DNA from: Hirundichthys speculiger
Taxonomy: Eukaryota > Chordata > Actinopteri > Beloniformes > Exocoetidae
Direction: 5' to 3'
NCBI GenBank assembly: GCA_018398805.1
Contig: JAGFBZ010000178.1
Coordinates: 1,116,001 to 1,180,000, forward strand
Length of the DNA: 64,000 bases
Below, piece after piece: positions 44,833-53,987 of the stretch. The position numbers and the translations under genes were made by a program. Positions within the stretch are counted from its first letter, which is position 1, and each line of letters opens with the position of its first letter. The notes under the pieces are model-generated. The model searched no databases. It saw only the letters and a program-made list of their open reading frames with translations, and was not told the DNA's origin.

Positions 44833-45423
44833 ATGGCCGACGTGGGTGAAGCGGACTTTTCTCTGATGAGTCTGGAGGATGAGCTGACCTGCAGCATCTG
44901 CCTGAGCCCCTTTTACTGTCCGGTCACCATCCCCTGCGGACACAACTTCTGCCAGGACTGCCTGCTCGCCACCTGGAAGGACTCCTACAGCTGCCCGCAG
45001 TGTCGGACCGTCTTCACCACCAAACCGGAGCTGAAGAAGAACACGGTGCTCAGCACTGTGGTGCAGACCTTCACCTTGAGGTCCAGCAAGAGCGAAGCCA
45101 GTCTGCTCACAGAGGAGAGAAAGGAGGAAGATGTGGTGCGCTGTGATACGTGCATGGAAGCGGAGGCGTCGCGGACCTGCCTCACCTGCATGGCCTCCTT
45201 CTGTGAGGAGCACCTGCGCCCTCACCGGGACAACCCCATCTTCCGGCTCCACCAGCTGAGCGAGCCTGTCGGGGATCTATCAGAGCACATCTGCACCGAC
45301 CACCACAAGCTCATGGAGTTGTTCTGCAGTGATCATGAGCGCCTGATCTGCAGCCTCTGCCTCCAACAAGTCCACAAAGGCTGCTCCTTCACTTCTCCTG
45401 AGGAGCAGAGGATCAAGAGAGAG
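44833..45423 (+). CDS. Second trim25-like first coding exon (RING and two B-boxes)
   Basis: The 197 codons are nearly identical to trim25 exon 1 at 24860. By eye there are about a dozen substitutions and one 6-base deletion (in the KPEKKD stretch). All RING and B-box ligands are kept. Changes include D28 to Y in the RING and C87 to S. The donor GTCAGT is retained. No coiled-coil or SPRY exon for it is found up to 64000. It is either the start of a gene with very long introns, or an orphan duplicated exon. Reading into the intron gives a stop after 220 codons (45493-45495). Confidence 0.85.
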
Positions 45424-45510
45424 GTCAGTACCTGTCAGTGCTCGGGGTCATCAAACACATTGTTGGGGCCAAGAGAGAAGGACCCTCACAGTTAAATGAC
45501 ACATTTTTCT
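45424..45510 (+). repeat. Intronic duplication shared with trim25 intron 1 start
   Basis: CTCGGGGTCATCAAACACAT and the following TGTTGGGGCCAAGAGAGAAGG are present at the same distance after exon 1 in both copies (compare 25463-25540). The copy here has an 8-9-base insertion (CTGTCAGTG). Similarity fades beyond ATTTTTCTAATAT. Confidence 0.85.
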
Positions 45511-45605
45511 AATATGATTCTAATATTATTATATGTAATACATGAAAAAAACTGAAACAACACAACCCCATCACTGTGACTGGTGCAACCCTGGTATGAA
45601 AATAT

Positions 45606-46577
45606 TGTAATAAACAAACCCGATAAGGGTTTTGTCAGAGACCTGAAAACACACAGCACCACTCGAGGAATATAGAAAAATAGGTAAACCTTTATTTAAT
45701 CACAAAATGTATAAAAATGCATACAGAGTTAGACAGATAGGCATGAGGACCGGCTACTACTCCCGGGTTGATAAAGTCTGTTTACTATCGTGCAAACCAC
45801 GCAGATAAAACACAGCACACTTTAAGATCACGCACGTCACACATGAATAAAAACACCACAACTTTTAAGTTCCGCACACTAGAGACACTGCACACGGGGA
45901 ATGGAACAATACACCTCCACACAAGGAGCAAATAGGGGCTATAACGCCTGCTCAAACCACTGCAGACAACAATAAACGTCCCCACCCCCCGGGTAGTTTG
46001 AGCCGCCCACTGACCCTCTGCTTTTCTCTAAAATGCTATCTCATAAAACACATCAAAACATGGTTAGAATTTACAATACAAAATACAAGGAAATAATAGC
46101 AGGGAGTTAAAAACTTAGCTCGCTCAGCTGGCGAGACCCTCCCCCGGGGTCTGAGCTTTATTAGTACCGTCCGACATCCGGGGGAACAGCGACTTGCAGT
46201 CGGCGGTGCGGGCAGCGGGCGGCGGCGTGCCGACCGCTGGAATCAAGGCTGGAGAGCGGAGGTCAGCGAGCACACTCCTAAATCCCCCCCTGGCTACCTA
46301 AAGGAGGCAACTAGCCTCCCCTCCTAATCTGGAAACGACTCCCCTACCTTTCTGTCTTCAGCGCCGGCAACGCTACACAACTGCTGCGAGCGCCGCCTCC
46401 CCCCAGCAAGTGTGCACACAGACAGGACAGGTCAGCTCTCTCCAGCAACAACTGAGGGACTGCTTAGCCCTCTCTTAAGTTGCCTCTCCTCCAGTCTAGT
46501 TGCGCGGCTGCAAGCAATCAGCTCATTAAGGAGCCGCGTCTCTCCTGTCAGTCACCTCCCACCGCAGGTTTACTACA
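45606..46577 (-). mobile_element. Solo LTR, 972 bp, TSD ATAT
   Basis: The block begins TGTAATAAACAAACCCG and ends CGCAGGTTTACTACA, with inverted ends (TGTAATAAACAAACC/GGTTTACTACA) and ATAT on both sides (45602-45605 and 46578-46581). On the minus strand, AATAAAGCTCAG and AATAAAGGTTTACC are polyadenylation signals, so it points left. GC-rich CGGCGG text marks the U3/R part. It lies in the intron after the second trim25-like exon. Confidence 0.88.
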
Positions 46578-46733
46578 ATATGTAACTCTGTGTGCTCTTC
46601 ATATTGCTGTGATGTCACAGAGCCAGATCAGAGTGGTTCATTAGCTTCCATGTCTTTATCTCCACCCAGTTTGACATAATGCTGCCGTAACCTCAGGGGC
46701 GGAGCCTCAGGGGTGGGCGGTACTCGCCGGCCC

Positions 46734-46876
46734 TGTTCAATTATTTATCGTATAATCTGAACTGCTCATGAACCACACAACTCTCATGTCTCGAGCAATA
46801 CCTTTTTTAATGCCCCCATGCAACACAATACAACAAACATCAGTTTCCACCTGGCTGGCTGGGACCTAACACTACA
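46734..46876 (-). repeat. Gypsy 3' LTR
   Basis: This 143-bp copy matches the LTR at 53634-53777 apart from a few single-base differences and one indel. It runs from TGTTCAATTATTTATC to ACCTAACACTACA. Confidence 0.92.
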
Positions 46877-46886
46877 CCCCCCCTTC
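46877..46886 (-). promoter_or_regulatory. Gypsy polypurine tract
   Basis: The minus strand reads TAGAAGGGGGGG immediately before the 3' LTR, the site that primes plus-strand DNA synthesis. Confidence 0.75.
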
Positions 46887-47187
46887 TAAACATGCATACT
46901 TCTTCCAAAATGCTGCATAACCGAATACCATTGTAGCTGTACTGAAACTCAGTTCCTGTATGACTTAACACGGTGCAAACAGTAGATCACAGAGACAAAC
47001 TTAGAACCTCTGATAGTACTCTTAATGTAAGCTCTGAGTCTCACTCAGTCTATCAGCTCACCTAGAAAACACAAGATTGTAAACAATGTTAAACAACATC
47101 TCAAACACTCTATTTAAACTGTTTTCCTACTTTTTTTTTCCTTTTCCTTTTTCACACAAGCGTGTGAACATTACTCGGGAAGCCATG

Positions 47188-47328
47188 TTACTTCACAAAA
47201 TCTTTCAGGTACCCTGGACGTCGCCTTTCTCGAACAGGATAACGACTCTCACACATTGGAGTCTGTTGACTAGAGTCATCTGGGACTTCCGGTGTGACAG
47301 GTGTAGACACAGCATCTGGAGTAGGGTT
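47188..47328 (-). pseudogene. Gypsy integrase C-terminal tail
   Basis: The minus strand reads VTPEVPDDSSQQTPMCESRY and PVRERRRPGYLKDFVK, then a stop. It is separated from the integrase core by the hAT insertion whose target duplication is GTCCAGAG. Confidence 0.8.
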
Positions 47329-47336
47329 GTCCAGAG

Positions 47337-48664
47337 CAAGGTTATTATAGTTTTGAAATTTTCTTTAGTTTTTATTTTTATTTAGTTTTCCAGTTTGCTT
47401 TTTTATTTCAGTTTAGTTTTAGTTAGTTCAACAAGTAATTTAGTAGTTTTAGTTTAGTTTTTATTTTGAGGAATTGACTAGTTTCAGTTTAGTTTTTATT
47501 TAGTTTTAGTCTTAGTTTTAGTTTTTCTTCTTCTTGCAGTATGCAGGAGTTTATACACCTTTTCGACTTGAAAATTGTGGACATGCGCCCCCTAGTGGCC
47601 CCGCCATAACTGGAGGGTGCGGTGCTCCATCAAGTAACCCAAACACAGCAGCGTGGAGCATCTGTTACGGATAACACAGACATGTCTTGGATTGATGATG
47701 TTAGGCAGTGGCCTCCAGTTACAGATGAAGGTAGTTTATCGCTGTTTTAATGATTGGTTATGGAAATAGCATGATCTATTCCCATAATCAACACTAAAAA
47801 CTGTGGAACGCGGGCTATAACTAACGTCAACAAGCCATAAAGATTATGCTGCTGTAATGTTAACGCGAGCGGTAAATTAGGCTATGTGTTAATGTTATAT
47901 TTAATTATTTTATCATTCTCCTAGTCATTCATTCATTCATTTATAGTCTTGTGCTAGTGCCAAGGGCTACAGTAGCCTCTTACTGCTTTCTTTCGGCCAG
48001 AATCGTCCGGGACTCTCAGCGAGACTATGAGTAGTACGAGATGAATGTTAACGAAAACTTACCCGGCTGTATTCATTTGGAACAAAGTCCTTTCTGTTGA
48101 TATTTTTCACCCACGTCTTCCTAACTTCTTGTTCTGCAAACAGGCAGTCTTCGTGCATACTTTCTTCTTCCATTGTTGAATTTCACGCCATTGTTGGCAC
48201 AGTTTATGACGGAACATTATTCCCCACTCGACCGACTCGACATTATAAAAATATATATTTGTAGAAAGAGAAAAACACTGGTTAATCTGCGAGCCGGTGA
48301 AAGTGTCGCTCTGTAGCACCCTCCAGTAATGGCGGACGGGGTACTTCCGGGGGGCTGGCCCGAAAAGGTCTATATCCGCTATGCTGCCCCCTCTCTGGAG
48401 GGAGGGTAGCATAGCGGCTGCTGCAGGACAGGCAGTAATCTCTATGGCAGTAATCGAGGAGAAAACGAAACGACAACGAAACGAAGCTGAATTTATCTAC
48501 AATTCAGTTTAGTTTTAGTTAGTTTTACATCCTTCATTGTAGTTTTTATTTAGTTTTCGTTTTTTTTTTAATTGTAGTTTTTATTTTTATTTCAGTTAAC
48601 TGAAATATTTTTTCATTGCTAGTTTTAGTTTTAGTCTTAGTTTTCGTTAACTATAATAACCCTG
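47337..48664. mobile_element. hAT element derivative, 1,328 bp, TSD GTCCAGAG
   Basis: The ends CAAGGTTATTATAGTT and AACTATAATAACCCTG are inverted, and GTCCAGAG is duplicated at 47329-47336 and 48665-48672. The arms are filled with TTTAGTTTTAGTTTTTATTT repeats. A second inner inverted pair (CCGCCATAACTGGAGGGTGC near 47602 and the complement near 48325) shows that subterminal inverted repeats are long. A short frame MSWIDDVRQWPPVTDE ends at a GT and may be a relic first exon. There is no transposase. Confidence 0.85.
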
Positions 48665-48672
48665 GTCCAGAG

Positions 48673-49860
48673 ATGTGTCAGGTGTGTAATTGTGTGTCTC
48701 TGGTGCCACCGAGGTGGGAGAGAGGTGGAATCGGTTTCTCCGCAGGGTGCCTCTCGGCGTCTTGATGACATATGATCTTGGAGTGTCCGCTGTAGACACT
48801 ACTGTGCCTCTCTGAAGCATGTCTTTGATCCACACATGATCACCAGGTTGCAGGTGTGGCATGTCATGTGCTCGGTGTCTCCTGTCATAGTTTTGTCGTT
48901 GTCTGTGTCTGTAACTATCTTCCGTCTTTTTCAGTTTCTCTATGTCAGCACATGCTGGGTTAAGCCGTGATGGAATGACAGGTACAGTTGTCCATATCCT
49001 CCTTCCCATCAGTAGCTCAGTAGGGCTGTATCCATTAGCCAGTGGAGCTGCACGGTAGGCTATGAGGGCCAGATATGGATCGCTTGCTTTCTTGAGAAGA
49101 CATTTGATTGTCCTTACTGCCCGCTCCGCCTCCCCGTTGCTCTGTGGAAAGTGAGGGCTGGACGTCACGTGACTGAAGTTCCAATCACAGGCAAACCTTT
49201 GGAATGACTCGGACGCAAATTGTGGTCCGTTGTCAGTGCGGACGACTTCAGGTATCCCGTGACGAGCAAAGATAGATTTGAAGTGTTCGATCACACTTAC
49301 TGATGATGTGGACGTTAGTTTTGCTATCTCTAAGAATCTTGAAAAGTAGTCCACAATAACTAGATAGTGTCTGTCCTCTATTTGAAACAGATCTGCTCCA
49401 ACAGTAGACCTCGACCTCGGCGGAAACTCAGTAGGGAGCATAGTTTCTCTGAGATTTGTTCTTTCACGGGCACAGATGTCACAGCTCTCTATCAGTTTGC
49501 CAGTTCTTTGCTGAGGCCCGGCCACCATACTGATTGTTTTGCTCTCTCTCTGCGTTTGGTTATGCCGAGGTGACCCTCGTGCAGCTTGGCCAGTATGTCT
49601 GCTCGGAGTGATGCTGGGATTACAAAACTGCAGCCATACAGTAAAAGACCGTTTTGAACTGTGAACTCAGCCGAGAATGGAAGATAGGGCTGGAACACTC
49701 GCTCGATTGAGAACTTGCTTGGTTACCCTTCAGCACAGTACAGCTTCAGCTGTCGAGTTATTTCGTCATTGTCCTGGTGAGTTTGTATTTCTCTGAGCCT
49801 TTTCTCTGTTGCCGACAGGCCCTCTATGACCGAGTCAGCATACAGGTCGATTTCCTCCAT
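48673..49860 (-). pseudogene. Gypsy integrase
   Basis: The start (right side) reads EEIDLYADSVIEGLSATEKR, then AEFTVQNGLLLYGCSFVIPA and LAKLHEGHLGITKRRERAKQ (the HHCC zinc region, with ESCDICARER). The core has VDYFSRFLEI (Asp), RTDNGPQFASESF (Asp) and SNGEAERAVRT (Glu), the DDE triad. The C-terminal part reads PGDHVWIKD and YVIKTPRGTLRRNRFHL. A nonsense codon lies near 49722 and a frame change near 49500-49528. Confidence 0.9.
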
Positions 49861-49995
49861 ATGTCCTTACTTCCTGCTCTCGGTGGAGGCAGTCGCATTT
49901 CTGTGAGCTCCCATCTATCTGTCCCTGCTGCTTCTCTTTTGTCTTGTCTGAGCTTTTTTGGAGCCTCACTCGGCATAAAATTCAAATCTCTAATC

Positions 49996-50389
49996 ATGGA
50001 TCTGATCAGCTGGTTTCTCAATGCAATTAATCAATTTTTCTCGAAGAGAAAACAGGACACAGGAGAGTCCTCCAGTTCCGATGGAACACTGGCTGGATAC
50101 ATCAAGGATTTTGGATGGAATCTGGGATGTCTGCCCCCCCTTGTTCATTGTGGACACCAAAGTGTACCTATTGGGATTTATGATCACAGGATTTCTGCTG
50201 TTTGGAGTTGGCGGATACCTGCTGTATCGGAAAATTTACACGGCAGCTGCTATCCTGGACGTCAACCTGCCTGCTGTGTGTGTGGGAGTGAGCCGCGCTG
50301 TGAACACTCAGACTGCTGCTCTTGGTGAGCTGAACCGAAAACTGGAAGTGATTCTAGTGACGGTTTTGAACTCTGGTGAAATGGATTAG
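49996..50389 (+). pseudogene. Small single-pass membrane protein ORF in the insert (frameshift in a C7 run)
   Basis: From ATG at 49996 it reads MDLISWFLNAINQFFSKRKQ, then SSSSDGTLAGYIKDFGWNLG. The frame slips in the C7 run at 50134-50140 and continues LFIVDTKVYLLG, FMITGFLLFGVGGYLLYRKI, LDVNLPAVCVGVSRAVNTQT, AALGELNRKLEVILVTVLNS, GEMD and a stop. It would be about 130 residues: an amphipathic N-terminus, an acidic/Ser linker, one hydrophobic segment of about 20 residues ending in YRK, and a short helical tail. I do not recognise the family and assign no function. Confidence 0.55.
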
Positions 50390-51220
50390 ATCCTGGAGAA
50401 GTTCAAGCGCTGCTCAGGGAGAATTGACCTGTAATTCGGACAATTGGAGTTATTCCCGCCGAGATGGACCAGCAAAAAACTTTGAAGGCAGACAGAATTT
50501 ATGTCAGCCTGACCGAAAACATTCTTCTCTTATCTGAATCTGGCTCCCCTGAAACAAAGCTCGCCTGCAAGGCCGGCCTTCGACCTAATCTCTCCTGAAT
50601 ATTATGACTTTTTGACGCTCCTTCCCGACCTCCTCCCCTTTCCAAACAACACCTGTGGCTCCAGACCAGGGGTCACTGGCTTACGCATACACATACACAT
50701 GTACACACACACACTTCCCTCCCCCTGCCCAACTGCCTCCGCTGGCTCCTGGATGTTTTTACCCCCCCACGCTTAACGGATTGGGCACTTCGCGCAGCGA
50801 GCGCACAGACTGTTTAGCTGGACACTCCCCCTCCCCCCACCTCTTTCCTGACCCATATGATGTCTTCGTAATAAGTTTGTTATGCTTGTGCTGAGGTTTT
50901 TTTTTGTGAATCCCACAACATGTGCCTCGGGATCAAGGACATGTGGTGTGAGACACCTCTTTTTTATCCTCCCCCCCCCATCCCCTATGTGATCATATTT
51001 TCTTCTGCTAAAAGTGCCCTGGCCGGAGGGTGGTGTACTTGGGCATGTGCTTGAGTGTACTACTCTCTGACACGGTAGAAGAGCTCTTATAATGCTGACC
51101 CAAGCACCGTTGACTCCTGTCCATATGTTGTTGTTGTTGTTTCTGTATGTTTCTCTTGGACGGTGTACTGGGAAGACAAATTTCACTGTGTTGGGACGCT
51201 GGCTCATTGACAATAATAAA

Positions 51221-51244
51221 TCTGATTCTGATTCTGATTCTGAT
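51221..51244 (+). repeat. (CTGATT)n tail of the insert
   Basis: Nearly four copies of TCTGAT terminate the insert at its junction with Gypsy RNase H. Confidence 0.85.
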
Positions 51245-51800
51245 GTGGACTATCTGCATTGCTGTGAACAGGTGCCCTGGACAGAACGTCTGCCGTCGCA
51301 ATCTCTTTGCCTGCCACGTGCGATATGATATAAGAGAATCTCATCAGGCGCATACGGAGACGTTGTACGCATGGGGGAAGTTCATCTAGGTTTCTGGAGC
51401 CTAGCAGCGGGACGAGAGGTTTGTGGTCAGTCTCGATGTGGAAATCTTTTGCAATGAGGAACTCCGAGAATCTCTCACGGGCCCACGTAGAGGCCAACGC
51501 CTCCTTTTCAATCTGGGCGTAACACTGTTCAGTGGGGCTGAGGGATCTCGAAGCGTATGCCACCGGTTTTCACGCTGCATCTACTCGTCGCTGGAGGAGA
51601 ACAGCTCCCATGCCATATGACGATGAGTCAGCAGAGACTAGTGTTTCAGCATTAGGATCATACAGCGCCAGACCTGGAGGAGTTGTTAGTTCTTGTTTTA
51701 TACAGTCAAAAGCTTGCTGCTGTTGAGGCCCCAGGTCTCTGAGTGGGCGGGTTTTCTCGGCAAGGTGGGGCAGGAATTTTCCCAGATGATTTGTCATCCC
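51245..51800 (-). pseudogene. Gypsy RNase H domain
   Basis: The minus strand reads VSADSSSYGMGAVLLQRR, PIAYASRSL-like MAYASRSLSPTEQCYAQIEK, FHIETDHKPLVPLLGS and HVAGKEIATADVLSRAPVH. These are the RNase H motifs (Asp of SADSS, Glu of IEKE, Asp of TDHKPL) of Gypsy elements. A frame change lies near 51565. The 3' side is cut by the retroposon-like insert. Confidence 0.85.
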
Positions 51801-52401
51801 TAGAAAACGCCTCACCTCACTGATGTTGCAGGGCTCTTTCATGGCCCGGACCACGCTCACTTTGTCGGGGTCTGCACTGATCCCTGACGCCTCAATGAGT
51901 TGTCCAAGGAACTTAATCCTGCTCTTTGAAACCTCACATTTGTCATTGAGTGTAACTCCGGCTCCTTGCAGCCGTGACAGAGCTTCCCCAGATGAGCACG
52001 TCGTCCATCTGGCAGAGAACTCCTTCCAGACCCTCCAGGATCTGCTGCATGCACTTCTGGAAGTGTTCAGGTGCAGATGATATTCCAAAGCACAGGCGGT
52101 TATAACAATACCGTCCGAACGGTGTTATGAATGTGGTTAAGAGAGATGACTGCTTGGTTAGCGGAATCTACCAGAAACCAGCATTGGCGTCCAGTTTTGA
52201 AAATACTTTGGCTCCAGCAAGCTGTCCTAAAGTGTTCTCTACTGACGGGAGTGGGTGTTTCTCTCTCAATACTGATTTGTTCAACTCTGTGAGATCAGAG
52301 CATATCCTTACCCCTCTGCCCGCTCTCTTTGGTACCACCACCATGGGTGCACACCACTCTGTAGGCTCCTCCACTTTAGAGATTACTCCCTGTTGCTCCA
52401 T
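51801..52401 (-). pseudogene. Gypsy reverse transcriptase
   Basis: It reads MEQQGVISKVEEPTEWCAPM, VRICSDLTELNKSVLREKHP, VFSKLDANAGFW, then a TAG replacing a Gln codon, IPLTKQSSLLTTFITPFGRY, SAPEHFQKCMQQILEGLEGV and LCQMDDVLIWG, where QMDD is the catalytic box. A deletion and frameshift follow, then TLNDKCEVSKSRIKFLGQLI and RRFLGMTNHLGKFLP. Confidence 0.9.
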
Positions 52402-52519
52402 ACGATTCAGTTCCTCTTTAATCTTTGGAAGGAGAGGGAGAGAGATACGCCTCGGCGCTGAGAGTGAGAAAGGTCAGGACCTTTTTTGCTCTCTCTAGCT
52501 TGCCGAACTGGCTCTGGGT

Positions 52520-52630
52520 GTACAGTGCTTCTGGGACTGCTGATGCATCTGCGCCGGTGTCTATTTTGAACACTATATCCTGATTGGCCACTTTTATCTC
52601 TTGACATCCAAGGGCCATCCCCAGTATCAT
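52520..52630 (-). pseudogene. Gypsy protease
   Basis: It reads EIKVANQDIVFKIDTGADAS, AVPEALY. DTGA is the aspartic protease active site. It lies in a different frame from the end of gag; one-base slippage near 52600 separates them. Whether this is a lesion or a frameshift site cannot be settled from one copy. Confidence 0.85.
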
Positions 52631-53486
52631 CTGTCACAGAGCCCAGAAATGCAACCTCATAACCATCAGTGTCCTCGGTTACTGTTGCTACATTAACTTC
52701 GTGCACTGTTTTTGTTCTGCACACTCTGGCAAAATGTCCCTTTTTCTTGCAGTGGTTGCATGTTGCATCCTTAGCTGGACATTGCTGCAAGTTATGCCCA
52801 CTTGTGTCCCCACATCTTTTGCACTGTTTATTCAGTCCCTTTTTAAATGTCGGTTTGGGCGCTGATCTACCTTGTTTTGATCTTACCGGCCCACTGCGCT
52901 GCTGCGCATGCACGCTGTCGAGCTGCTTGTTCATGATGTCGCCTTTAAAGTTAGTTTTAAGCATTTCCTGCTGCTTCTTCATCTGTTCACTCTGTTTGAC
53001 TTTGGTGACGGCCTTTTGTAGCGTCAATTCCGGGTCCATTTGTAACTGTTCAGACAAGCGTTTGTCCCGCAGACCCACCACAAGCCTGTCCTTCACCATC
53101 TCATCATGTAGAGCACCGTAACCGCAGTGCTCCGCCAGGCAGTGCAGCGCGGTAATGAAACTGTTGGTCGACTCGCCTGTTTCTTGATGCCGCTGACTAA
53201 ACTTTGCTCTCTCAAAGATGACATTCCTGCGAGCTATGAAGTGAGTGTCCAGTTTCTCTTTGACAGTCGCATACTCATTCGCCTCCTCCGGACTGAGATG
53301 GAGGGAAATCAATATATCCTCCGCCTCCTCTCCCATTGTATAGATTAGCGCGTTGACCTGGTTCTCGTCTGCTTGCGTCTCCAATCCAGAAGCAATGCGG
53401 AATCTGTCAAAGCGTTTAATCCATTTGGGCCAGTCTTCAGCCTTGTAGGTGAACATTTCTGGCGGGGAGACCTGGAACTGCGCCAT
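52600..53486 (-). CDS. Gypsy gag polyprotein with two zinc knuckles
   Basis: It starts MAQFQVSPPEMFTYKAEDWP and continues through KWIKRFDRFRIASGLE and LDTHFIARRNVIFERAKFSQ, the Gypsy capsid-like region (retrotransposon gag domain). Two CCHC knuckles follow: CKRCGDTSGHNLQQC, with one extra residue before His, and CNHCKKKGHFARVC. The acidic tail leads into protease. The gag part itself is open. Confidence 0.9.
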
Positions 53487-53620
53487 GATGTTGCTTCGTT
53501 AGGCTAACTGTCATCGGCTAGGTAGCTCAGTAGATGGTCCTCCGGTATCGCAAACCTTCCCGACTAAATCTAAACTAGACACGTTTGTGTCGCTATACAC
53601 AGGCTAAGTCACAGAACTTT

Positions 53621-53633
53621 ACTTCTGACACCA
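53621..53633 (-). promoter_or_regulatory. Gypsy primer binding site, tRNA-Leu type
   Basis: The minus strand reads TGGTGTCAGAAGT directly after the 5' LTR. This is complementary to the 3' end of tRNA-Leu (ending ACTTCTGACACCA). Confidence 0.8.
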
Positions 53634-53777
53634 TGTTCAATTATTTATCAGTATAATCTGGACCGCTCATGAACCACACAACTCTCATGTCTCGAGCAAT
53701 ACCTTTTTTAATGCCCCCATGCAACACAATACAACAAACATCAGTTCCCACCTGGCTGGCTGGGACCTAACACTACA
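53634..53777 (-). repeat. Gypsy 5' LTR
   Basis: This 144-bp LTR differs at only a few bases from the other copy, suggesting moderate age. GGCCC follows at 53778-53782. Confidence 0.92.
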
Positions 53778-53987
53778 GGCCCGGCCCGGAAGGGCCCGGG
53801 GATTGATGAAGAAGCAGGGACCCCTCCAGGCCTTGGGGTTGGGAAACATTGGGAAACATTGGGAAATGGGCATGTGAGACATATTTTTATTATTCATTTC
53901 ATGTCCAATTATGTATCTTATTTATTTAATTATTCATTCATTCATAGGCAAAAAGTATGTATTTATGTGTGCATACATATATTTATA

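Larger units (their letters stand above)
49861..51244 (+). mobile_element. Retroposon-like insert with (CTGATT)n tail and a small membrane-protein ORF
   Basis: It interrupts the Gypsy frame between RNase H (ending near 51245) and the pre-integrase part (starting 49860), so it inserted later. It has a plus-strand ORF from 49996, a long 3' part with a CA microsatellite, then AATAATAAATCTGATTCTGATTCTGATTCTGAT at its right end. A short 3'-terminal tandem repeat is typical of non-LTR retroposition. It has no reverse transcriptase, so it is non-autonomous. I could not identify a clear target duplication, and the 5' end is only inferred from the break in the pol frame. Confidence 0.65.
46734..53777 (-). 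mobile_element. Gypsy-type LTR retrotransposon, 7.0 kb including two nested insertions
   Basis: Near-identical LTRs (143 and 144 bp) with TGT...ACA ends bound the element, and GGCCC is duplicated at 46729-46733 and 53778-53782. Reading right to left it has a primer site, gag with zinc knuckles, protease, reverse transcriptase, RNase H, integrase and a polypurine tract, which is the Gypsy order (integrase last). A hAT element (47337-48664) and a retroposon-like insert (about 49861-51244) interrupt it. Frameshifts and a nonsense codon show that it is inactive. Confidence 0.93.

Noticed and set aside
50655..50894. 79-codon frame in the retroposon-like insert
   Set aside because: It is made of CA microsatellite and C-rich text downstream of the better-supported ORF.
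52669..53121. Plus-strand 150-codon Cys/Ser-rich frame
   Set aside because: Antisense of Gypsy gag.
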